From positions 96,008 to 160,007 of the forward strand of contig SVHU01000003.1 in NCBI GenBank assembly GCA_015055625.1: 64,000 nucleotides of DNA. The letters are read 5' to 3'. Below the pieces are notes generated by a model. That model searched no databases. It was given only the letters and a program-made list of their open reading frames with translations, and was not told the DNA's origin. A program made the translations under genes and the position numbers. Of the stretch, positions 25,530 through 32,851 are shown piece by piece. The first letter of the stretch is position 1. Every line of letters starts with the position of its first letter. The stretch comes from Clostridiales bacterium (GTDB lineage Bacteria > Bacillota > Clostridia > Christensenellales > Pumilibacteraceae).

Positions 25530-26616
25530 TAAGCAATTTCCCCCTTGTGTTCAACCACTTAAGATAAGCAGGAATTTTCATAAGGTCTTTAGCAAACTCT
25601 TCGCTTATGCTCTGATATCCTCTAATCAGCACGCAACCAAAGTCCGCAGGAATATTGTTTGCATACTCGAGAGAATTAGCAATCTTCTTAACGTCGTTAC
25701 AATCTCTGGCATAAGAAATCATAGAGTTTACCAAGGCGTAAAGCTTGTCGGTATCCTTAGGAACACGCTTCTCTTTGCCAAGAAAGATACTCTCAACGTC
25801 GGGAAGATCCTTATAGATCTTAAGCCAGGATCTGAACTCAATAGCAGGTCCCGAACCTATAAGTCCGCAAATCAAAGGATATGCAAACTTCATGTCCGAG
25901 CTGACGTTGTTAAGAATATTGCTAACCATTTCCCACGTTCTGGGGGTGGGGAATGCAAGATCGTCGCTGGTTAAGTCGTCCTCGTTAAGATAATCTCTCT
26001 TGAACGAGAGGAAGGATATAACCTTATCGTTGATTCCGCTCCTTACCGCCCACTCGCACCAGGAGTCGAAGTCGGGAACAATTTCGATATGCATCAATCT
26101 GTTAGCAAGAGCTTTGGGCATTTTGTACGCTACCGAACGGTCGGTAACTCGGTTTCCCGCAGCGATAACAATACAGTTATCGGGGAGCTTGTGCTCGCCT
26201 ATAATGCGGTCAAGAGTGATCTGATACGCCGCCGCCTGAACTGATTGCGGAGCAGCCGATATTTCGTCTAAGAACAAAATATTGACAACTTCACCAGAAG
26301 CGTCCATATCAAAAATCTTGGGCTTAAGCCAAACCGAAAGCGTCTTTTCGGGGTTAGACGTGGGGATACCCCTCAAGTCTACCGGATTGAACAAAATCAA
26401 GCGCACGTCAGTAACGTTTACACGCTTGTCAGTCTTGCTCTCTATTTGCTGAGCAAGCTCGCGTACCAGCTGGGACTTTCCGATTCCGGGAGGCCCCCAG
26501 AGCATAACTGAGGGCATATCCTTAAACTTCAAATTGGACTTTACGATCTTCTCGTAACACACGGTCAACGTATTAACTGCTTCGTTTACTTTCATACATG
26601 GAATTTTATTAGCCAT
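25513..26616 (-). CDS. MoxR-like AAA+ ATPase
   Basis: 367 residues. VMLWGPPGIGKSQLVRELA (Walker A near 40-47), ILFLDEISAAPQSVQAAAYQ (Walker B and sensor helix), NCIVIAAGNRVTDRS (sensor 1) and PKALANRLMHIEI (arginine finger region) are the MoxR-family signatures. It overlaps the helicase gene upstream by 8 bases and the metallopeptidase-vWA gene downstream by 17, forming a MoxR-vWA pair. It probably remodels a complex that includes that vWA protein. Confidence 0.92.
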   Translation of the reverse strand: MANKIPCMKVNEAVNTLTVCYEKIVKSNLKFKDMPSVMLWGPPGIGKSQLVRELAQQIESKTDKRVNVTDVRLILFNPVDLRGIPTSNPEKTLSVWLKPKIFDMDASGEVVNILFLDEISAAPQSVQAAAYQITLDRIIGEHKLPDNCIVIAAGNRVTDRSVAYKMPKALANRLMHIEIVPDFDSWCEWAVRSGINDKVISFLSFKRDYLNEDDLTSDDLAFPTPRTWEMVSNILNNVSSDMKFAYPLICGLIGSGPAIEFRSWLKIYKDLPDVESIFLGKEKRVPKDTDKLYALVNSMISYARDCNDVKKIANSLEYANNIPADFGCVLIRGYQSISEEFAKDLMKIPAYLKWLNTRGKLLNGIVR

Positions 26617-29600
26617 TATATTTTACTCCTAATATTTCGTCGAGTTTGGCGAGCCTATCTCTGAGTGAAGAGATTTTAGCGCCATAGTTGTCTTGATTGT
26701 TTACTTCTACCAACAAGCCGTCGCGCTTGTCTTCTAGCCTACGTTTGTCAGTTTTGAGCTTTTCCAAATGCGTGGGCAAGCCGTCGAGTAGGTTGTTAAG
26801 TCTGATCATAATGCCGATATCGGTCATTTTGTATTCAAGTTTATACCTACCCGCTCTTTCTACGTAGACAAACGGATCGCTCTTGAACATGCCGGCAGGG
26901 AGAATGATGTCAAACCCCTGATAGCTAGCCACAGTACGTTCCGCAGTTTCGAACTCGTTATCGCTCAAACCTTCGAGTATAGCTTTGCCAAGAGTTCTGA
27001 GCTCTTCGCGGTTATAGTCGATCTTGTTGGACGAATAGTACTCGATATCCTGCTCACAGCCTGCAATCTGCTCACTCTTCTTGTCGATATAAGAGGGCAA
27101 CTCTTCGAGCTGAGCAAGCATATCAAGCCTGAGCTCTTCGTTTCTGGATTGCAACGCCACCAATCTGCTAATCTCGTTGGCGGTTTCTACGCGCTCTTTG
27201 ATCAGAGGATTGCCCAGCGCCAAAGCTTTGACTTCAGCGTAACTAAGCACGGTATCGCCAATATCTTTGTTTTGACGTTTGGTAACCGAACCTGACAGCA
27301 AACTACCGATAAATCTTTGCTTAATCTCGAGCAACTGCCACGAATACGCGTCGAAAGTACCCTCGGTAATATACCTGAAGATAAAGACTTCTTCGTTTTG
27401 GTTGCCCGGTCTTAAGATTCTACCCTCACGCTGTACCATATCGGCAGGACGCCAGGGAATATCCAGGTGATGGATAGCAATCAAGCGATCCTGCACGTTA
27501 ACACCAATACCGAGCTTGAAAGTAGAACCGATAAGTATGCGGATTTTAGACTCCCTCATACTGTTGAAAAGCTTCTCTCTCTGAATTTCGGTAGTAGCGT
27601 CGTGAACGTACGCTATCTCGCTTGACGGAATACCAAGCGCTTCGAGCAAGCGTTTGAGTTCGTCGTACGCGTTAAAAGAGGGCTTAGGGGTGGAAGAATC
27701 ACAGAAAACAAGTTGTGTTCCGCCGATATCATAGTACTTATGATAAACCTCAGCCACCTTATTTGCGCACTGAGCGATTTTACATTTTGGGTCAAATTTG
27801 GCGGTAGGATCGACAAGTCTTAAGTCCAGCGCAGCCTTACGGCCGTCTGCAGTAACCTTAAGCATATTGTCATCCTTCGCCGAAACGCATCGACTTCTGA
27901 TTCTTTCGATACGTCTACGAATGTCTTTGATGTAACTCTTAATACCATTCGTAGATTGAGTCTTACAATCGGTATATCCGCCAAATTTGGGCATGCAACC
28001 ACCGCTACTAACAGGGTGAAAGTCCGCAATTAGGGATAAAATCGAGGTAAGCTCGGGCAAATTGTGAAACTTGGAAAATCTGTTAACTAGTCTGAACTCT
28101 TTTGCGTCCACGTCTATCTCAACGTTTGAAGCAAGCTCAGCATAGTTAGCAATCCACGCGTCAAACGAGGCAATGTTAAGACTTTCAAGCACACCGCTTT
28201 GCAAATATTTTTGGATAATGTACAAATCCGAAAGCGAATTTGTAACAGGAGTACCAGTAGCGAATACTACGCCTCTTCCGTTGTTGGTCTCCTGAACATG
28301 CTTTACCTTATTGAACATATCTTTGCACTTTTGCGAGCCTATCGCATTAATACCGTATATGCCGTTGGTTTGTGTGTCAAAAGGCACGTTTTTGAAGTTA
28401 TGAGCTTCGTCAACGAAAAGAGTATTTATTCCGAGCTGGTCGAAAGTTACGCCCAACCCGCCGTTATGAAGTATATCCAGCTGGATCTTTTGCAACTCTT
28501 TCTTAAGCGATTCCATCCTGTTCTTCACCTTTCGAGTTAAGTTCGAGGATTGCACCGACTTCTTAAGATTGTCAAGTTGCTTGCCGTAGTCCTCTTCTAT
28601 GAACTTTAAGGACATAGGAATCATGGAGAAACAGCTTGAAGCTATGATAATAGCGTCATAGTCGTTATCACGAATACTCTCCAACACAGCTTGACGCTTT
28701 TTGGGCGTGAACTTGTTGGGAGATATGCACAAGACGTTAGAATGAGGATACATCGTCTTAAATGCGATATTCCACTGCTCTATGATGTTATTTGGGACAA
28801 CGTACATATTCTTTTTGGAAATACCCATACGCTTTAGCTCCATACCCGAAGCTATCATAATGTACGTTTTACCTGCACCCACGTCGTGAGCAAGCAAGGT
28901 ATTGGGCGAAAAGAGGATTCTTGCAACTGCATTCTTTTGATAGGGATACAATTCGATATCCTCGCTCTTATTGGGCAAAGTAAGAAAAGATCCGTCGTAC
29001 TTTCTGGTACGAATACAACAGAATTTATCCTCATAGATCTTTTGAAGCTCTTTGTACCTATCGTCGCTCTTGTGAATCCAATTCTCAAAAGCCGATACGA
29101 TTTTACGCTGTTTCTCCAATGCAAGCATGGTCGCTTTCTCGTCCACAACGTACTTCTTCTTGCCAAAATAGCTACGAGTTTCTTCCGTAACCTTAACACT
29201 TTGCATGTTTAGAGTATGTTCTATAATGTTAAGAGCATCCATTTTGTTAGTTCCGTACGTGATATTAGTCCTGGTAAAGTCAGAATCGTAACGCACTAAA
29301 CTCTTGTTCTTGATTTCCCACGAACCGGTATAATCATCGTGTACAAGAAATCCTTTGCTTGCGCATCTTAGAAGCTCTCGGATAAATCGCTCCACCAAGC
29401 TTGTAGGAAGCCATGGAGTTCCTAAAGTTACGTAGATTTTCTTAAGATCTGTATTTTGGGGCATAACCGACTTTATGGCGTTAACGTTTACGTTAAAATA
29501 GCCGTTATAGTCGCAGTTGTACTTAATCGCAGTCCTCAGCTTCTCGCTAAGGTTACCGGACAAGTACTCGTCGGCGGTTTCCCAACCGCTAACTAAAGAG

Positions 29601-29986
29601 CCGTCAAACTTTTCGGGGTTTTGGAATATAGCCCCTCTAAGCTCGTAAATAACGTCTTTGACGCTCTTTCCTGTAAGACTGGCAATATACTCGACGTCCA
29701 CTCTTCCAAACGCGTTAAGCGAATGAATTAAGCCGTCTGAAGCATGCTCACAGGTAGTATCCGTATCCGCAACGCTATCAAACAAATCAATGCCGTTAAG
29801 GTCTAATTGAAAGCCGTCGCTGATATCAATAGTGCCCACGCAAGACGTGTTAGTTTGGTCATCTTGAGATTTACTCTCTACTTGGTTGTTAACGGACGAA
29901 TTTTTCGCCCTGTTGGTCTTGATAACACTGTTAAACAAGTCCATAATGCTGTTATACTGTTCGTTTTTAGCTTCATTTGCTTTCAT
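26609..29986 (-). CDS. SF2/SNF2-type helicase of the mobile-element family
   Basis: 1125 residues. Residues about 90-250 (NAFGRVDVEYIASLTGKS, DEYLSGNLSEKLR) match the N-terminal region of the large helicase-methylase proteins of integrative elements and phages. Helicase motifs: YPYQKNAVAR (Q-like), LLAHDVGAGKT (motif I), LFVDEAHNFKN (motif II, DEAH), VFATGTPVTNS (motif III), LIGSTFKLGIGVNVQDR and HHLDIPWRPADMVQREGRILRPGN (V and VI). No methyltransferase motif (NPPY/DPPY) is seen, unlike the usual mobile-element protein. A coiled-coil tail follows. It is the first gene of unit E and is coupled to the MoxR gene. It likely translocates on double-stranded nucleic acid. Confidence 0.92.
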   Translation of the reverse strand: MKANEAKNEQYNSIMDLFNSVIKTNRAKNSSVNNQVESKSQDDQTNTSCVGTIDISDGFQLDLNGIDLFDSVADTDTTCEHASDGLIHSLNAFGRVDVEYIASLTGKSVKDVIYELRGAIFQNPEKFDGSLVSGWETADEYLSGNLSEKLRTAIKYNCDYNGYFNVNVNAIKSVMPQNTDLKKIYVTLGTPWLPTSLVERFIRELLRCASKGFLVHDDYTGSWEIKNKSLVRYDSDFTRTNITYGTNKMDALNIIEHTLNMQSVKVTEETRSYFGKKKYVVDEKATMLALEKQRKIVSAFENWIHKSDDRYKELQKIYEDKFCCIRTRKYDGSFLTLPNKSEDIELYPYQKNAVARILFSPNTLLAHDVGAGKTYIMIASGMELKRMGISKKNMYVVPNNIIEQWNIAFKTMYPHSNVLCISPNKFTPKKRQAVLESIRDNDYDAIIIASSCFSMIPMSLKFIEEDYGKQLDNLKKSVQSSNLTRKVKNRMESLKKELQKIQLDILHNGGLGVTFDQLGINTLFVDEAHNFKNVPFDTQTNGIYGINAIGSQKCKDMFNKVKHVQETNNGRGVVFATGTPVTNSLSDLYIIQKYLQSGVLESLNIASFDAWIANYAELASNVEIDVDAKEFRLVNRFSKFHNLPELTSILSLIADFHPVSSGGCMPKFGGYTDCKTQSTNGIKSYIKDIRRRIERIRSRCVSAKDDNMLKVTADGRKAALDLRLVDPTAKFDPKCKIAQCANKVAEVYHKYYDIGGTQLVFCDSSTPKPSFNAYDELKRLLEALGIPSSEIAYVHDATTEIQREKLFNSMRESKIRILIGSTFKLGIGVNVQDRLIAIHHLDIPWRPADMVQREGRILRPGNQNEEVFIFRYITEGTFDAYSWQLLEIKQRFIGSLLSGSVTKRQNKDIGDTVLSYAEVKALALGNPLIKERVETANEISRLVALQSRNEELRLDMLAQLEELPSYIDKKSEQIAGCEQDIEYYSSNKIDYNREELRTLGKAILEGLSDNEFETAERTVASYQGFDIILPAGMFKSDPFVYVERAGRYKLEYKMTDIGIMIRLNNLLDGLPTHLEKLKTDKRRLEDKRDGLLVEVNNQDNYGAKISSLRDRLAKLDEILGVKYNG

Positions 29987-30022
29987 TTTTAGATCTCCTA
30001 AATAATTTAGTAATGAAATAAT

Positions 30023-30092
30023 GGCGCCCCACTTTTGTAAGTAGGACGCCTAAGATACGAAAAACGCCTAAAACAACACATTTTTAGGCGTT
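30023..30092 (-). promoter_or_regulatory. Attenuator-like overlapping hairpins in the helicase leader
   Basis: AACGCCTAAAA (30082-30092 read on the minus strand) pairs with TTTTAGGCGTT (30063-30073) and is followed by a T-run, resembling an intrinsic terminator inside the leader. A second TTAGGCGT (30046-30053) could pair with the same left arm, and it also belongs to a further stem (30023-30050). The structures are mutually exclusive. Confidence 0.5.
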
Positions 30093-30138
30093 ATTACGTT
30101 CTTGTCTGCTGTAATTTTTGCTTTTTTTAGTTGGTTTT

Positions 30139-30157
30139 AGTTCCTTGAATAGGAACT
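30139..30157. repeat. 19-bp GTTCC palindrome upstream of the helicase
   Basis: AGTTCC, 7 bases, GGAACT. The same 19-base arrangement and the flanking sequence (TTxTATxGAAAAA on the plus strand) recur at 32664-32682. Confidence 0.7.
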
Positions 30158-30279
30158 TTGTATCGAAAAATAACAAAACTTTACCTCGATTTGTCAATTT
30201 AACCTATAAATTTACCAATCTTAGTAAAGCTCCCCCAAATTTTGAGGGATACTATTTCGGGAAATACTCAAAACCAACT

Positions 30280-30301
30280 CCCTATATATGAATATATAGG
30301 G
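30280..30301 (-). terminator. Palindrome after the Vps4-like gene
   Basis: CCCTATATAT and ATATATAGGG arms, 2-base loop. It matches the stem after the polymerase-like gene (32794-32817), but the following T-run is poor, so termination is less certain. Confidence 0.5.
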
Positions 30302-30372
30302 AAATTTAAGACACTGGAATTTTTTATCAATTCTAGAGCGGTTTTTGTAAAAATTCTCATGTATTTCACGTT

Positions 30373-31515
30373 CTACGCGACGAATTCTTTCTCCCACTCC
30401 TCCATCTCTTTTCTGTCCGTATCGAGTACAGAACTTTTGACGGATTCGAAAGCCTTCTCGAAATCGTCTTTGCACAAGCACTTTTCGATATTGCTTTGGG
30501 TTATGATACGCTTTATCGCGAACTCTTTGGCTTTCTCGCACAGATAGTCCATATCCGCGCCGTTATAGCCGTCGGTACGCTCGACGAAAGACTGCAAGTC
30601 TATTCCATGACTAGGAACGCCGTTTAGCCTATGTTCCATAATTTGCTTACGCGCAACGTCGCACGGAAGCGGAACATAAATCTTTTCGTCAAATCTACCA
30701 GGTCTTAAGAACGCGCCGTCCAGCCTCCAAGGCTTGTTTGTTGCTCCTATGACCAATATTCGGTTTCGCTCTTCACTCGCTCCTATGCCCTGCATTTGGG
30801 TTAAAAACTCGGGCACTGAACGCTCCATCGCGGAGTTATCTCGTCTGTTCGATGCGTAAGCCTCGATTTCGTCGAAGAAAATCACCGCGTTTTGGGTTGC
30901 GCGAGCTTCGTTAAAAATATCTCGAATGTTTTGTTCGGTTTCGCCGAACCACTTCGAGCCTAAGTCTGAACACTTTATTGGAAAGAAGGTTGCGTTAGTT
31001 TCGTTAGCTATCGCCTCAGCAATCAAGGTTTTACCCGTACCGGGAAGCCCATACAGCAAAATACCTCCGCCCGAACGCTTTTTGAACGTGTCGTAAAGCT
31101 CGGGGTGTTTGCGAGGATAAATAACTTTGTACATAACCGCCTCTTTCACGTCTTCCAGTCCGGCAATATCGTCGAACGTGGTTTTGGGAATTTCGGGAGA
31201 GGCAAACTTACCTTGACGTTCGTTTTCTTCAGTTTGCAGACCTCCGCGATCTGCAATCATCTTAGTAAGCTTGTCTTTTGCTTGCTCGTTAGCGAGCTTG
31301 CGATCTATAATATTCAACTCCTTCACGATGTCAAAAACCCACTCTTGAGTGAGATCTTTGTTCACGCCTGTTCTTCTCACAGCAATCTCGTTTAAAGCTT
31401 TTGCGGATTTTGTAAGGTATGCTCTAGCTCCTACAAACTCTCCCCTCGCCAAAGCAATCACGCCCAAAGCAAGGAATCTATTATATTCAATTTTCAAATC
31501 AGCCACTAACGACAT
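30373..31515 (-). CDS. Vps4-like AAA ATPase with MIT-like N-terminus
   Basis: 380 residues. Residues about 5-80 form a helical hairpin region (EYNRFLALGVIALARGEF, ARAYLTKSAKALNEIA) resembling MIT. The AAA core is close to Vps4/katanin: TTFDDIAGLEDVKEAV, Walker A GLPGTGKT (156-163), pore-loop SKWFGETEQN, Walker B VIFFDEIEA (D215, E216), FLTQMQG, GATNKPWRLD and LRPGRFDEKIYVPLP. A C-terminal helix ends MEEWEKEF, as in the second AAA of 14576-16681. AGGAGG precedes the ATG. It follows five small genes in unit F. Likely role: disassembly of ESCRT-III-like polymers or unfolding of substrates. Confidence 0.92.
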   Translation of the reverse strand: MSLVADLKIEYNRFLALGVIALARGEFVGARAYLTKSAKALNEIAVRRTGVNKDLTQEWVFDIVKELNIIDRKLANEQAKDKLTKMIADRGGLQTEENERQGKFASPEIPKTTFDDIAGLEDVKEAVMYKVIYPRKHPELYDTFKKRSGGGILLYGLPGTGKTLIAEAIANETNATFFPIKCSDLGSKWFGETEQNIRDIFNEARATQNAVIFFDEIEAYASNRRDNSAMERSVPEFLTQMQGIGASEERNRILVIGATNKPWRLDGAFLRPGRFDEKIYVPLPCDVARKQIMEHRLNGVPSHGIDLQSFVERTDGYNGADMDYLCEKAKEFAIKRIITQSNIEKCLCKDDFEKAFESVKSSVLDTDRKEMEEWEKEFVA

Positions 31516-31533
31516 AGATTTAACCTCCTATAA

Positions 31534-31725
31534 TTATAGTAATTCAAGAACAATGTTTACGCCAGCTATGCTCAGTCCGACCAGTCCGAAAATGGCTATC
31601 GTCCAGAACATTGCGCCGTAAAAACCCCTAAGGTGATCAGGAGTTCTAACAATACTAACTATTACGCTAATTAATATACCAATAGCTGCCAAGCCTATAA
31701 GTACAAGCCAAATAATACTATTCAT
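31534..31725 (-). CDS. Small two-span membrane protein (63 aa)
   Basis: Start chosen at the ATG at 31725 because GGAGG lies 7 bases upstream; an earlier ATG lacks a site. Two hydrophobic helices (IIWLVLIGLAAIGILISVIV and AMFWTIAIFGLVGLSIAGV) are joined by a short basic loop. It ends 18 bases before the Vps4-like gene. Function unknown; a membrane anchor for that ATPase is plausible. Confidence 0.75.
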   Translation of the reverse strand: MNSIIWLVLIGLAAIGILISVIVSIVRTPDHLRGFYGAMFWTIAIFGLVGLSIAGVNIVLELL

Positions 31726-31742
31726 AAATTTACCTCCATATA

Positions 31743-31952
31743 TCAACAACTAACTTTCTCTACGTCGTAGACGTAATTATTAGAACTACTCTCTAGCTCC
31801 GCCTGGAACGCTAAAGCTTCTACCTTGCTTCTAAAAATTCTGTTCTGCGTGGCGCAACCATAGTTTGCATCGCACCATGATACGCTCCACACGAAATTCT
31901 GACCACAATTAGTAAGAGATTTATAACCTTTAGTATAATTTCTATTATGCAT
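31743..31952 (-). CDS. Small unknown protein (69 aa)
   Basis: Start chosen at the ATG at 31952, preceded by AAGGAGG; it overlaps the upstream gene's stop by 8 bases. MHNRNYTKGYKSL begins a soluble Cys- and Tyr-containing protein (four Cys, NYGCATQNRIF). No family recognised. Confidence 0.65.
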   Translation of the reverse strand: MHNRNYTKGYKSLTNCGQNFVWSVSWCDANYGCATQNRIFRSKVEALAFQAELESSSNNYVYDVEKVSC

Positions 31953-32316
31953 ATAAATTTTCCTCCTTATCAATGTAATACTCGCCCATTGCTTGTCTTG
32001 CCTTCGTCTGAGCAACGCTACGGCTGTACTGGCGAGGATTGAACTTCTTACGGTCTTTCTTGTCATAAATTACAACCCCCAATTCTTTCTCCATATACTT
32101 CAGATAAGAGGGAAGCTTTGTCGCGGTACGTCTAACCGCCATATTGTGATAGCTACTAGCTGTCGAAAGCTCGGACAAATCTCTTCCTCGAGAAAAGAAG
32201 TCGCGAACTCCACGATAATACTTTTGAACAAATAGGAAATACTCTTTGTTTTCCAACTTTAAATAAAAAGCTTGCATGCCTTTTGATACGGTTTTACAAT
32301 AAATAGTTTTCTTCAT
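31945..32316 (-). CDS. Small basic protein of unknown function (123 aa)
   Basis: Start at the ATG at 32316, with GGAGG about 6 bases upstream. MKKTIYCKTVSKGMQAFYLK opens a strongly basic, soluble protein with AVRRTATKLPSYLKYMEKEL and a Lys/Arg/Gln-rich C-terminal part. Basic charge suggests nucleic acid contact, but no motif is recognised. Confidence 0.7.
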   Translation of the reverse strand: MKKTIYCKTVSKGMQAFYLKLENKEYFLFVQKYYRGVRDFFSRGRDLSELSTASSYHNMAVRRTATKLPSYLKYMEKELGVVIYDKKDRKKFNPRQYSRSVAQTKARQAMGEYYIDKEENLYA

Positions 32317-32333
32317 ATAGTTTTCCTCCAATA

Positions 32334-32429
32334 TTATAATTCAAGAAATTTGTTCATACGTGCCTTACGCACGCCAACTACGCCAACAATCGCTAGCGCT
32401 ACAAACGTAATACTCATCATTTCCCACAT
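32334..32429 (-). CDS. Tiny membrane protein (31 aa)
   Basis: MWEMMSITFVALAIVGVVGV then a basic tail RKARMNKFLEL; TAGGAGG lies 7 bases before the ATG. One membrane span. Located 12 bases after another tiny hydrophobic frame. Confidence 0.6.
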   Translation of the reverse strand: MWEMMSITFVALAIVGVVGVRKARMNKFLEL

Positions 32430-32441
32430 AAATTCAACCTC

Positions 32442-32531
32442 CTATTTCTTAACTTTGGTCTGAAAACTTGATGACGTCAATCCAAAAGTACCAAGAAAAG
32501 CCAAAGAATAAAGCGCGCTTGTACTCCACAT
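32442..32531 (-). CDS. Tiny hydrophobic protein (29 aa)
   Basis: MWSTSALYSLAFLGTFGLTS then a short basic tail ending KVKK; a perfect AGGAGG precedes the ATG at normal spacing. It shares the Met-Trp start with the next gene. First frame of unit F. Confidence 0.55.
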   Translation of the reverse strand: MWSTSALYSLAFLGTFGLTSSSFQTKVKK

Positions 32532-32644
32532 CTTTTTTCACCTCCTTTTATATGTTTTTATCCTCAAAATACAAAAAGCGCCATAAAAACGTGCAAAATG
32601 TGCATATTTTACAGTGCTTTTTGTTCTCGAAAGTTATGTTTTTC

Positions 32645-32732
32645 GCTTGTAAACTTGATTTTTAGTTCCTATTGTAGGAACTTTATATTGAAAAAAATGC
32701 AAAATTTTTCTCAAAACATCAACTTTACAAGC
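32645..32732. repeat. Nested inverted repeats upstream of unit F
   Basis: Outer arms GCTTGTAAACTTGAT and ATCAACTTTACAAGC pair at 14 of 15 positions. Inside lies AGTTCCTATTGTAGGAACT (32664-32682), a palindrome overlapping the TATAAA -10-like box on the minus strand. The -35 region lacks a consensus, consistent with activator control. Confidence 0.65.
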
Positions 32733-32783
32733 AAAATAGCATCTAAACCATCATTAGCTTAGATACTACTACGGAAATTACTT

Positions 32784-32817
32784 AAAAAAAATACCCTATA
32801 TATTTATATATAGGGTA
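32784..32817 (-). terminator. Rho-independent terminator after the polymerase-like gene
   Basis: Minus-strand stem ACCCTATATAT/ATATATAGGGT with a short loop, followed by a run of eight T residues, 35 bases after the stop codon. Confidence 0.85.
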
Positions 32818-32851
32818 AAATACAACTATTGAATTTTTTTCTCATTTTCAA

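Larger units (their letters stand above)
29987..30372. other. Leader region of the helicase gene
   Basis: 386 bases without a gene. From upstream to downstream (minus strand): an inverted repeat after the Vps4-like gene (30280-30301), a -35-like TTGACA (30192-30197) with a weak TGTTAT -10 (30170-30175), a GTTCC palindrome (30139-30157), a terminator-like hairpin (30063-30092) and a second hairpin (30023-30050) that reuses the same TAGGCGT motif. Confidence 0.7.
32532..32851. other. Leader region of unit F
   Basis: 320 bases without a gene. It contains the polymerase-gene terminator (32784-32817), a 15-base inverted repeat (arms 32645-32659 and 32718-32732) enclosing the GTTCC palindrome (32664-32682) next to a TATAAA box (32682-32687), and a further AAAAAGC/GCTTTTT hairpin near 32567-32617. 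Confidence 0.7.

Noticed and set aside
30221..30541. 106-codon minus-strand frame over the end of the Vps4-like gene
   Set aside because: Out-of-frame overlap of the AAA C-terminus and intergenic palindrome, Arg-rich and without a start signal.
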